Shown: positions 47,497-58,594 of the stretch, in pieces
Position numbering within the stretch: the first letter of the stretch is position 1
Layout of the letters: the number at the start of each line of letters is the position of its first letter
The notes under the pieces: model-generated
Databases searched by the model: none
What the model saw: only the letters and a program-made list of their open reading frames with translations
Told to the model about the DNA's origin: nothing
From: Poa pratensis
Lineage: Eukaryota; Streptophyta; Magnoliopsida; Poales; Poaceae
NCBI GenBank assembly: GCA_947311845.1
Contig: CAMZMU010000075.1
Coordinates: 17,397,366 to 17,461,365 of the forward strand
Length of the DNA stretch: 64,000 bases
Reading direction: 5' to 3'
Position numbers and translations under genes: made by a program

Positions 47497-47713
47497 GTCA
47501 TGCGGTGGACACTGGAGAAGCATAACGTCCCTCGTCAAGGATATGCACGTTAATGTGGTGACAATTGTTTACAGGTGATAGCGAGACCATAGATGCCTTT
47601 TCCAATTACAACAGATATACATCGAGGTCAGCCTTGAGCTCGTACATTTTTGCCTTTGTGATGGAAGAGGTCACAAATGATATATAAAGAATATATTCAT
47701 TGTATCTTTGTTG

Positions 47714-50290
47714 GGAAGGTCTCGAGGACTTGGTTAGGAGAGTACCTACTGGCGAGAAGCTCTTCATAGGAGGAGACTTCAATGGCCATGTGGGTACATC
47801 TAACACAGGTTTTGAAGGGGTGCATGGGGCTTTGGCTATGGCATCAGGAACCAAGAAGGGGAGGATGTCTTAAGCTTCGCCCTAGCCTACGACATGGTCG
47901 TAGCTAACACCCTCTTTAGAAAGAGAGAATCCCACCTAGTGACTTTCAGTAGTGGCCAACACTCTAGCCAGATTGATTTTGTCCTCTCTCGAAGAGAAGA
48001 TAGACGCGCTTGCCTTGATTGTAAGGCGATACCTGGAGAGAGTGTTGTCCATCAACATAAGCTGGTGGTGGCTGACTTCCGTTTTTGGATTCGTGTCCAG
48101 CGGGATAAGCGTCCAAAAGTTGCTAGAACAAAGTGGTGGAAGTTAAAGGGAGAGGCAGCTCAAGCTTTTAAGGAGAGGGTTTTTAAGGAGGGCCCTTGGG
48201 AGGAAGGAGGCGATGCAAACAGTATGTGGATGAGGATAGCGACTTGCATTCGGAAGATTGCATCAGAGGAGTTTGGGGTGACCAGGGGAAGTAGAAAGGA
48301 TGCTAAGGATACCTGGTGGTGGAACGTTGAGGTCCAGAAGGCTATTAAGGAGAAGAAGGACTGTTTCAGACGCCTATACCTGGACAGGAGCGCAACCAAC
48401 ATGGAGATATACAAGGGGGCAAAGAAGGCCGCAAAGCGGGCGGTGAGCGAGGCAAGGGGTCGGGCGTATGAGGACCTCTACCAGCGTCTAAACACGAAGG
48501 AAGGCGAAAGAGACATCTATAAGATGGCGAAGACGAGAGAAAGGAAGACGAGGGATGTCAACCAAGTCAAATGCATAAAGGACGGAGCGGATCAACTCCT
48601 CGTGAAGGACGAAGAGATCAAGCGTAGATGGCGAGAGTACTTCGACGACCTGTTCAATGGAGAGAATGAGAGCTCTACCATTGAGCTAGACGATTCCTCC
48701 GATGATACCAGCCGACGCTTTGTGCGGCGTATCCAGGAGGCTGAGGTTAGGGAGACTTTGAAGAGGATAAAAGGAGGCAAGGCAATGGGCCCTGATGGTA
48801 TCCCCATCGAGGTGTGGAGAGGCCTTGGAGACATAGCGATAGTATGGCTAACTAAACTTTTCAACCTCATTTTTCGGTCAAACAAGATGCCCGAAGAATG
48901 GAGGCGGAGTACATTAGTGCCAATCTTCAAGAACAAGGGGGATGTTCAAAGTTGCACTAATTACCGTGGAATCAAGTTGATGAGCCATATAATGAAGCTA
49001 TGGGAGAGAGTCATTGAGCACCGTTTAAGAAGATTGACAAGCGTGACCAAAAATCAATTTGGTTTCATGCCTGGGAGGTCTACCATGGAAGCCATCTTCT
49101 TGGTACGACAACTTATGGAGAGATACAGGGAGAAGAAGAAGGATCTTCATATGGTGTTCATTGACTTGGAGAAGGCGTATGATAAGATACCACGGAATGT
49201 CATGTGGTGGGCCTTGGAGAAACACAAAGTCCCAACAAAGTACATTACCCTCATTAAGGATATGTATGATAATGTTGTGACAAGTGTTCGAACAAGTGAT
49301 GGCGACACCGATGACTTTCCAATTAAAATAGGACTGCACCAGGGGTCAGCTTTGAGCCCTTATCTCTTTACTTTGGTGATGGATGAGGTCACAGGGGATA
49401 TACAAGGAGATATCCCATGGTGTATGCTCTTTGCGGATGATGTGGTGCTAATTGACGATAGTCGGGCGGGGGTTAATAGAAAGTTAGAGCTGTGGAGGCG
49501 GACTCTAGAATCGAAAGGTTTTAGGCTTAGTAGAACCAAAACTGAGTACATGAGGTGCAGTTTCAGTACTACTAGGCACGAGGAGGAAGAGGTTAGGCTT
49601 GATGGACAGGTGGTACCTGAGAAAGACACCTTCCGATATTTGGGGTCTATGCTCCAGAAGGATGGTGATATCGATGAAGATGTGAGTTATCGAATCAAAG
49701 CTGGTTGGATGAAATGGCGCCAAGCTTCTGGTGTCCTCTGTGATAGGAAAGTGCCACAAAAGCTAAAAGGCAAGTTCTATAGGACGACGATTCGACCTGC
49801 GATGTTGTATGGCGCAGAATGTTGGCCGACCAAGAGACGACATATCCAACAGTTAGGTGTAGCGGAGATGCGCATGTTGAGATGGATATGTGGCCACACA
49901 AGAAAGGATCGGGTTAGGAATGATGATATACGTGAGAGAGTTGGGGTAGCACCAATTGAAGAGAAGGTTGTCCAACACCGTCTAAGATGGGTTGGTCATA
50001 TAGAACGTAGGCCTCCGGAAGCGCCATTGCATACCGGACGGATAAAGCGGGATGAGAATGTTAAGAGGGGTCGTGGTAGGCCAAACTTGACATGGGAGGA
50101 GTCTGTTAAGAGAGATCTGAAGGATTGAAATATCACCAAAGAACTAGCCATGGATAGGGCTGCGTGGAAGTTAGCTATCCATGTGCCAGAACCATGACCT
50201 GGTTTCGAGATCTTATGGGTTTCAACTCTAGCCTACCCCAACTTGTTTGGGAAAAAAAGGCTTCGTTGTTGTTGTTGTTGTTGTTGTTGT
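47714..50290 (+). mobile_element. Young, 5'-truncated RTE-clade LINE with 13-bp target duplication
   Basis: TGTATCTTTGTTG lies at 47701-47713 and 50291-50303 as an exact target repeat. The element starts inside the endonuclease domain (EKLFIGGDFNGHVG near 47755), keeps the whole reverse transcriptase, and ends CCCCAACTTGTTTGGG followed by a (GTT)n tail, as plant RTE elements do. It inserted into an older RTE copy exactly where that copy encodes the FADD motif. Confidence 0.85.
47894..50128 (+). pseudogene. RTE reverse transcriptase ORF, nearly intact, 744 codons
   Basis: The frame covers the end of the endonuclease ([11 protein letters not shown]), a linker, and the reverse transcriptase with [60 protein letters not shown] and the catalytic FADD (residues 513-516). 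A C-terminal region with [14 protein letters not shown] and [14 protein letters not shown] follows. Upstream, the endonuclease GGDFNGHVG is one base out of frame because a G appears lost in GGGGCTTT near 47828. The stop at 50126-50128 (TGA) probably replaces TGG, since the reading NITKELAMDRAAWKLA continues after it. Function in life would be target-primed reverse transcription. Confidence 0.8.
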
Positions 50291-50292
50291 TG
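50265..50292 (+). repeat. (GTT)n microsatellite, RTE 3' tail
   Basis: About nine GTT units form the 3' terminus of the young RTE, directly before the target duplication. Confidence 0.9.
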
Positions 50293-51365
50293 TATCTTTG
50301 TTGATGATGTGGTTATAGTATACGAAAGTGAGGTGGTCGTATGTAGCAAATTAGAGTTGTGGAGACAAAATTTGGAATCCGAGGGGGGGGGGATACGGAA
50401 TATATAAGGTGCAGATTTGTGGTATAAGGTGCGAGGAGGGAGGACCATGTAGAAGGACAAAATAGTGCTTAAAGGGACATATTTTTAATATTTAACAATA
50501 TTGCAAAGCAATTGTGGTATATATGAGGATGTTTGCCCAAAAGTAAAGCATGGTGGGTGAAGTGGTGACAGACATCTGTCATCCTCTATGACAGGAAGGT
50601 CCCTCAAAAGCTAAAATGTAAGTTTTATATGACGACAATAATACTTTCGAAGATAACTGGAGGAGACTATTGACCCACTAAAACACAACACAATCAACGA
50701 ATGAGTGTTATAGGTCATGCACACGCTAAAGGGGATTTCTGGCCACAAAAAGAAAGGACCAAATGAGGAACGAGGTGATACATGATAAAAGGGTGGCACC
50801 GGCTGAGGATAAGTTTATTTAACACCGACTAAGATGGTTTAAGCATATCTAATAGAGGCCTTCTAAAACACCAGTGAATAGTGGTATTATAAATGGCAGA
50901 ACAAAATATTAAGATCATGTAACACCCTAGCCACTCCCGGGCCTAGAGGTAGCTACTCCTGGCATCTCTTTAGGATCCTTAAACCGGCTCCACGGAGCAA
51001 CCCTGGCTTTTCTTGCGCACTTTGTTCTCACTCGTGCACACTGGGAAAGAACTTATGGGTCGGTCCATGCCAAACACGCTTCACCTGCAGGTTATTTGGA
51101 GATGAGTATTCAGAAAAGAAGATGCACTGTGTTGATATGACTATTCTTTCCAATCATATTAAGCCCTCGTCTAGGATGTCACCCCCCATAAGACCGATGA
51201 CCTCGTTGGTTAAACCCAAGCAAGGAATGTCCCCTCTTGGCACACGTCCATGCGTTCAATTCCGGTACATTTCCCGCATGTTCACGCTTCTGACCCGCAC
51301 ACGCCCGTGAGGGTCGGTTGTAATACAAAATGGAACACCCCATTCACTCCGGCCCTGGTGGTCGT

Positions 51366-52803
51366 TGATGCATGTAAAATGCATACATGAACTTTGCACT
51401 TTAATTGCTTATATTCCAATCATATTTGCATCATATAAGGGTTATATCAATGTTTTATAATGATTTTTGGGAATATTCATTTATTTCCTATTTTTATGGA
51501 ATTAACCCTGCACAGGCAGAAAACCCCGTTTTCTTATTTTAATGTTTCAGGGACCCAAACGTCAACGAAATCACCTGGAAATTTACGGGCGTCAATATTT
51601 GGAAGGAAGAAGACCTGTGGGCGAAGGAAGCGAACAAACGGAGGTCCGAGGACCAAACGGGGGTGGCCCACGCGGCCAGGTACTGTGGCCGCGTGGGGCC
51701 CACTCGTTTGGCCCTCGTGGCTCCGTTGCCGTCGATCTTCGCTCCACCGACATAGTCTTGACCTAAAAACGCCTATAAAAAAGGTCCCCGACGTTTCGGA
51801 AGGAGGCGGCGGAGAAACAGAAAACCACGAAACAGAGAGTCAGAAGGCTGCCGCCGGAGAAGATCGGAGGGGGGAAACGCCGCCGGAATCACCTCCGGAG
51901 GGCTCCACCCCCCTCCGGCGTGTTCATCATCAACATCTACAGCAAGATCATCTCCATCTCCCCACTGTAAACTCTTGGCAAACATGATGTATGATGCAAT
52001 ATACTATTCCCTTGATCTATTGTGTCTCCCATCTGTGTTTGAGAAGTGATTTGTTCATGGCACTTGTGAAATAGTTCGTTGATTGGTTGCATACAAGTGT
52101 TGTTATCTTTTATGATTGTCTTTATGTACAATATATGAGTGCACGCATATGTTGGGGAATGCATGTAAGGTGATCACCGTAGCGTAATGGATTGAGTAGG
52201 ACATGTCGGAGTAGAGAGAAACCGGTGTCTGAGACTTGAAGTTACTTTATGGGGGATATATATGGGGGACCCTAGAACTTAAGGCTATGGTGGGACAATT
52301 ATGTCTTAATAATTCTTGTGCTGCACATTTATTTGGCCATGAGATCCATCATAAGAGTTGTGTTATTGCTCATTTACTTGGCTACACCTATTTATGGCTC
52401 CCACCTAAAAGAAACAACTAAGACTGAAACATGTGCTTCACTAATTGTGACAACCACGCGAATGAAATAACAATTGCTAGAACATTTGCTCCCTTGAGAT
52501 ATTTGCTACTTGAGATATTTGATACTTGCTACTTGAGAAACTTGCTTGAGAAAACTGCTGAGAGAAACTTGCTCTAAGAAACTGTGTCTGAAACTTGATT
52601 GAGAAACTTGTTACTAGAAAACCCATTCCACATCACTTGCTTCATTAGTTAGTCCTTTCATATTTATTGCTTTGCATAAACGGCCATATAAGAGGGTTAT
52701 AGGGCTTTAGAGAATAGATAGTTTACCTTCAGCTCCTCGTGGGTTCGACACTCAATACTTATCGAATTGTGCTACAGTGATTCCTTGCTCTTGGGGATTA
52801 TCA
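51366..52803 (+). repeat. Left LTR of element 2
   Basis: 1438 bp. The first 430 bp or so resemble the LTR of element 1 (TGATGCATGTAAAATGCATA onward); the remainder is unrelated to it. Confidence 0.85.
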
Positions 52804-52813
52804 AGTACTTTTC

Positions 52814-52831
52814 TGGCGCCGTTGCCGGGGA
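52814..52831 (+). other. Primer-binding site of element 2
   Basis: TGGCGCCGTTGCCGGGGA, identical to the site in element 1. Confidence 0.7.
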
Positions 52832-52931
52832 GCGTTGTGCTAAACTTTTATTCTTGTTTGCATTGCATACTAACATATAAATCTAAAACACAAAAAAATT
52901 AGAAAATGGAAAAGAACCAAAAAAATTAGAG

Positions 52932-53312
52932 TTGTATAATATCTATCTTGAGTTAGGACATGAAGTGTTTGAGGAGAAAATTAAATTTTATTTGCATAAC
53001 ACTCATGTTTGTGGTACTAACTCTTTGAACACCTTTATTGCTAATGCTCTGGAAAAGTTTAAGCTTGGGGAAGCCGTTGAGGATGAAAGTGATTTAATTG
53101 AGTTTGATGATCCATTATGCTCATTAGATGATAAGTCTTTATGTGGTGATTCTATTCAAAACTATGTGGGTATGTTTAACTTTAATGCTTGCAACTATTA
53201 TGAGAGAGGAAGAGATAAGAATCCTCTTTATGTTTCTATGTTATTTAAAATGCAAGCTACTGATCACTACATGCATTGGTTATCACAAAATTGCTTATTT
53301 ATTCATATATAA
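52932..53312 (+). CDS. Small ORF of element 2, 126 aa, function unknown
   Basis: It starts MYNIYLELGHEVFEEKIKFY, is acidic in the middle (VEDESDLIEFDDPLCSLDD) and contains CNYYERGRDKNPLYV. The last string recurs almost unchanged in the second gag-region frame of element 1. Just after the stop the sequence continues in another frame as KMPMHRKRVRLK, also shared. No nucleic-acid-binding or enzymatic motif is visible. Conservation of these strings in two otherwise divergent elements suggests a retained coding role, but this copy is short and probably truncated. Confidence 0.45.
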   Translation: MYNIYLELGHEVFEEKIKFYLHNTHVCGTNSLNTFIANALEKFKLGEAVEDESDLIEFDDPLCSLDDKSLCGDSIQNYVGMFNFNACNYYERGRDKNPLYVSMLFKMQATDHYMHWLSQNCLFIHI

Positions 53313-56300
53313 AATGCCAATGCATAGGAAAAGAGTTAGACTTAAAAGTTGATGGTTTAATGTTTTGTGGTGTGTTCTTATGCTTTAACTTCCTATTCGG
53401 TTTGGCACACCTTTATATCTTGAGAACCTGCAAAATAACTTTACCTACTGATTTCTGACAATTAGTTTAGATTTTCATTATATAAATTTGGGAAAGTAAA
53501 TGAGAAGGATGAGTAATGGAGAAGTTGGGGTCGACCTTGAACATGTGTTGTTCATGCCAATGGAACCATTGCAAAATCTCTATCATTTAAACTTTTCCCA
53601 AAGCTAAAACCAAATAAAAAGAGTGATAATAGTAATTCGCTGTCCAGTTTTTGACATATCCTGTCTTTATTCTGCATTACTCTCATTACTTGTGTTTTGT
53701 GCGGTTCTTTTGATCAAGGAGCATTACATAACCATAGTAACAGTAGCTAATGTTTAAAATCAATTCATGATATGTCTTTGCTGTGCCTATGTGGATTTAA
53801 TTTATGAAGGCACTAACCCCTCTAATCAAGTTTGTGACGAGTGTTGTGTAAAGAGAATTTTAAGGTGGAAGAATTGAGGGTGATGAACAAGATCAAGAGG
53901 GACAAAAACTCAAGCTTGGGGATGTACCCCTAGGCTCACCCTACATATATCAAATAAGTACAAGAATTTAAGCTTGGGGATGCCAAGCCACCTCACTTCA
54001 ACCATCTTGATACCAAGTAAGTAAGCCTAGCTATATGGCTATAAAGAAAGCGCTTTGCGGGAGGCAACCCGGTTATTTTTGTGTGTGATTTTTCTTTGTG
54101 TCCTCTTGCTGTAACAAGAGATTTGTGTCTAGTTTAGTTCTGGAGTTTTTAATAAAGTGCCAAGTTTTACCCATTTGGTCTTGAAAAGTTGCTATTTGAG
54201 TTCGGAGATTTTATTCCTGCACGAATCAGTGCACGGTATGATTTTTAATTCTTATTCTGTAACTCCGAATGAGCTCATATTTGAACTGTAGTTGCAACTT
54301 TTCATCCTCTGTATGCATGAATTTTTTCGGAATTTTTCGAGAAAGTTTGGTAGGGTAGAAAAATACGTTTTGCTGCTGCTGTTTTTCTGGACAGATTCTG
54401 TCCCATTTTGTTTGATGCATGCTTTGAGCTTTTAAGTTGAATCTTTTTGATCCAATTGAGTTTATGAGTAGGCATACAACATTATACACTTTCTGGACAT
54501 TCATATGAATTTTTGTTCAAGGATTATATGCAGCAAGAAACCTATTTGTTTATCACTATTAATGCACCCCACAGAAAAGAGATGGGAGAAACGGTGTTTT
54601 GAAGTTTTTTCACAGGGATTGGAGGAGATGCACCAAGAGCTATCCAAGGATGGTGAAGACCATAAGCTTGGGGATGTGAAGACAACCCCGCTGGACCTAC
54701 ACACTCTCGGTTTGCACACGTCCAACTTCTGTTTTTCGATCGAAACACTTTATCGCATAAACTTGGAGCGTCGTTTTTGTTTTTGTTTGAGTCTTGAGAG
54801 ACCACCACACTATCAATTATATATGAGAGAGCTACTGGAAATATGGGTTGAAATATGTTGGATGCTTTATAAGATTGGGAAAAGGGATGTTTGAGTTGAT
54901 TTTTAATGATACATATAGTTGCATGATTCATGAGCTTGTTTATGAGTAATAGTTTGCAAATCTTTTTGAAGAGCTATCACTTATTCATGTTTTGGTGCTG
55001 ATTGTTATTTTACTTGGTTTAACATGGATTAGTTAGTTCTATGGACACTCATGCATGCATCTAGATGGTCAACTTTCTCCCTTTTGCTAGCCCAAAAACT
55101 CCAACAAGCAAAAACTTGTTTCCAACACCTTCAACCAAAGTTATTCCAGTGAGTCCACCATATCTACCTACTAGCTATATGCTATTCCGAGTATGTTCAT
55201 CATGATATTTGTGTTATCTTACCTCTGAATGAAAATGATTATGTTATTGATTGCCATGGGAAAAGTTGGTTATATAGCTCTCACGAACTTGATGCACATT
55301 TTACTATCATTGCAATAAATAAAACATGACCCATTGTGATTAAGATTATGATGCTAGTGGCTTGATAAATGTTCGAGGTTGGGAGTTAGCCCATATGTGC
55401 TGTCACATGCAAAGCTTTCAACATGCCTTCATCTCATTTAGTTGATATCATGTACTTTTGTTTATGGATGCCTATCATGGTGAAATGAGTGGAAATGTGA
55501 GTTTAAATGAGTTTGTATAAATGGTTAGAGAGACGCCTGGGCCGCTAATCTAAGCCATGCATTATTCATGGTGGAAATTTACTTACATGCTATGGTGAAT
55601 CTGTGATACACCTTACAATAAAAAGCTATTCCAATGGTAAATAAAAAGGGTGTTGAGGTTTTCATTTGTTTGTTTGTCTTGTCATTTTGATATGGGCTTG
55701 TTCCATATCCTGGGACAAGAGGTACCCCAGTTGACGCTCTTGATGATACTATTATTACTTACAATGATTTAACTTGAACTTGCTTTGTTTCCTAAGTTGA
55801 GTAATCATGGTGTAGGTACTTGTATTCAAGGGGCATGAGACATCCAACCTTTACTTTGTCAAGCACACTACTCATATTTGCTTTCACTTTAACCTTAATC
55901 ATTCAAGATGCTATGATAGGGGCAATGAGAGCTTGACACCAATGAATACCTTATTGCAATCATTAACTTAAGTAGAAGAGTTTGGAAGTTGGATGAAACT
56001 TATGCATGCTTTACCTCTACTCACATATACATCTTTCCAAAGTGTACACCTATCATATTCAGATTTTCATCTACACTCTATGACCATTGTAGGATGTTCT
56101 ACTTATCATTATGCATACATGTGTTCCATATTACTTGCTACTATGTTACACTTTGTGAACTATCAATGAACATCCTTGTCTTGAATACTTGATATCACTT
56201 CATAAACTATTTGCATATTGCTACTCCTTTGAAGAATGAATCATTTGACTATATGTAGCAATAGTAATCATCTTTGATATTCATTGTTAAGTATTAAATT

Positions 56301-56366
56301 GCAAAGTCCATGTTAGTTTTATCATCTTCATACTCGAGGACGAGCATGGATTAAGCTTGGGGATGT

Positions 56367-57806
56367 TGATGCATGTAAAATGCATACATGAACTTTGCAC
56401 TTTAATTGCTTATATTCCAATCATATTTGCATCATATAAGGGTTATATCAATGTTTTATAATGATTTTTGGGAATATTCATTTATTTCCTATTTTTATGG
56501 AATTAACCCTGCACAGGCAGAAAACCCCGTTTTCTTATTTTAATGTTTCAGGGACCCAAACGTCAACGAAATCACCTGGAAATTTACGGGCGTCAATATT
56601 TGGAAGGAAGAAGACCTGTGGGCGAAGGAAGCGAACAAACGGAGGCCCGAGGCCAAACGGGGGTGGCCCACGCGGCCAGGTACTGTGGCCGCGTGGGGCC
56701 CACTCGTTTGGCCCTCGTGGCTCCGTTGCCGTCGATCTTCGCTCCACCGACTAGTCTTGACCTAAAAACGCCTATAAAAAAGGTCCCCGACGTTTCGGAA
56801 GGAGGCGGCGGAGAAACAGAAAACCACGAAACAGAGAGTCAGAAGGCTGCCGCCGGAGAAGATCGGAGGGGGGAAACGCCGCCGGAATCACCTCCGGAGG
56901 GCTCCACCCCCCTCCGGCGTGTTCATCATCAACATCTACAGCAAGATCATCTCCATCTCCCCACTGTAAACTCTTGGCAAACATGATGTATGATGCAATA
57001 TACTATTCCCTTGATCTATTGTGTCTCCCATCTGTGTTTGAGAAGTGATTTGTTCATGGCACTTGTGAAATAGTTCGTTGATTGGTTGCATACAAGTGTT
57101 GTTATCTTTTATGATTGTCTTTATGTACAATATATGAGTGCACGCATATGTTGGGGAATGCATGTAAGGTGATCACCGTAGTGTAATGGATTGAGTAGGA
57201 CATGTCGGAGTAGAGAGAAACCGGTGTCTGAGACTTGAAGTTACTTTATGGGGGATATATATGGGGGACCCTAGAACTTAAGGCTATGGTGGGACAATTA
57301 TGTCTTAATAATTCTTGTGCTGCACATTTATTTGGCCATGAGATCCATCATAAGAGTTGTGTTATTGCTCATTTACTTGGCTACACCTATTTATGGCTCC
57401 CACCTAAAAGAAACAACTAAGACTGAAACATGTGCTTCACTAATTGTGACAACCACGCGAATGAAATAACAATTGCTAGAACATTTGCTCCCTTGAGATA
57501 TTTGCTACTTGAGATATTTGATACTTGCTACTTTGAGAAACTTGCTTGAGAAAACTACTGAGAGAAACTTGCTCTAAGAAACTTGTGTCTGAAACTTGAT
57601 TGAGAAACTTGTTACTAGAAAAACCCATTCCACATCACTTGCTTTCATTAGTTAGTTCTTTTCATATTTATTGCTTTGCATAAACGGTCGTATAAGAGGT
57701 TATAGGGCTTTAGAGAATAGATAGTTTACCTTCAGCTCCTCGTGGGTTCGACACTCAATACTTATCGAATTGTGATACAGTGATTCCTTGCTCTTGGGGA
57801 TTATTA
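56367..57806 (+). repeat. Right LTR of element 2
   Basis: 1440 bp. Differences from the left LTR are few (for example GAGGCCCGAGGCC against GAGGTCCGAGGACC). Confidence 0.85.
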
Positions 57807-58064
57807 GTCGTTACTCCTCGCAGCTCTAGGATCTTTAATTAGACTGGCCACATAAATCAACACTAGTCTATTATGTGCACTTTGTCCTCACTCGTGCGCA
57901 CCCGAGAATAACTTTCGGGTCGATCACTCCTCAGATTACTCCAGGACAAGCACCTTTAACCTCAAGTTTATTTAGTGATGAGTTTACGGAAAATAAGATG
58001 CACCTTATTATTGATATGAGTATTCTTTTCAATCATATATACTAAACCCTATGCTAGGATGTCA

Positions 58065-58516
58065 CGCAACATCTCCAACACTGTCCCTAAGAGTCACTCC
58101 CAATCCCAAAAAGATGCCACAATCCCCCCAAAAAGAGTCAAACAGTGCTCCCTCTCAACCCCTACATTTATTTGCGAGGGACCAAAAACCCATACCCTCC
58201 TCCCAAAATCAAGGAGGTATGAGGAGTCTCTCCAAAACATTTTACACTGTTAGGAGTGGTCAACTACCATAGATAAAAAAATTCACCTTGAATTGCATAT
58301 TAGGAAAAAGAAGAGCAAGTTTGACCAGATTTTTTTCCTTCATTTTTTTTAACATTTTGAAACACGATTTTGAACAGTGGGAGCAAATGCTCCTACGAGT
58401 CAATATGGATTCCGAAAATCATGCCAAATCTTAGTTACTTCTCTTGCATAGTGCTTTGTTTATGCCGAAAAAGAAGAGCAATTTTTCTCTTTTCTATCAT
58501 TGGTTGTCGGAAATTT
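58065..58516. other. Unassigned sequence between the TRIM and the RTE tail
   Basis: C-rich first 170 bp, then AT-rich. It does not align with the RTE at this point, so it is another insertion or a replacement. No termini were recognised. Confidence 0.4.
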
Positions 58517-58594
58517 TGTTGGGTTTCATCTCTAGACTAGATTATTCTAATTTGTTCGGGACAAATGATTTTGTTGTTGCTGTTGTCGTTGTTA

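Larger units (their letters stand above)
51366..57806 (+). mobile_element. Pol-less Gypsy-type LTR retrotransposon (LARD-like element 2)
   Basis: LTRs at 51366-52803 and 56367-57806 are nearly identical over about 1440 bp. They are flanked by GTCGT on both sides (51361-51365 and 57807-57811). The right LTR ends TTA instead of the expected TCA. The primer site TGGCGCCGTTGCCGGGGAG starts at 52814, ten bases after the left LTR. The internal region carries only a small ORF, followed by about 2.4 kb shared with element 1. No pol domain is present. The high LTR identity makes it one of the youngest insertions here, and it lies inside a Cassandra-type LTR. Confidence 0.85.
50919..58064 (-). mobile_element. 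Cassandra-type TRIM with 5S rRNA-like LTRs, split by element 2
   Basis: Two related segments of about 260-290 bp, 50919-51181 and 51331-51365 plus 57812-58064, share ACACCC..CACTCC, CACTTTGTNCTCACTCGTGC and CTAGGATGTCA in the same order. On the minus strand both start TGACATCCTAG and end GGTGTT(A/C)CA. A stretch near 51050-51110 and 57920-57980 aligns with plant 5S rRNA (compare GACAAGCACCTTTAACCTC with the 5S complement CAAGCACGCTTAACTTC). LTRs carrying 5S sequence define Cassandra. The internal region is about 150 bp with a weak tRNA-Met-like primer site. No clear target duplication was found. Confidence 0.65.
47497..58594 (+). pseudogene. Old RTE-clade LINE in three pieces
   Basis: 47497-47713 aligns with the part of the intact RTE that encodes [13 protein letters not shown] through MDEVTGDI. 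50304-50914 continues from the ADD motif into the region encoding [12 protein letters not shown] and onward to the [13 protein letters not shown] part. 58517-58594 is the 3' end (GGGTTTCATCTCTAGACTAG, then TTTGTTCGGG and a TTG-rich tail). Stops and indels are frequent throughout. The gaps are filled by the young RTE and by a Cassandra-type TRIM with its own nested LTR element. That 58.5 kb belongs to the same copy is inferred from order and orientation. Confidence 0.6.

Noticed and set aside
51030..51115. 5S rRNA gene on the minus strand
   Set aside because: Only partly similar to 5S rRNA, duplicated at a second LTR, and within LTR-type ends; better explained as Cassandra sequence.
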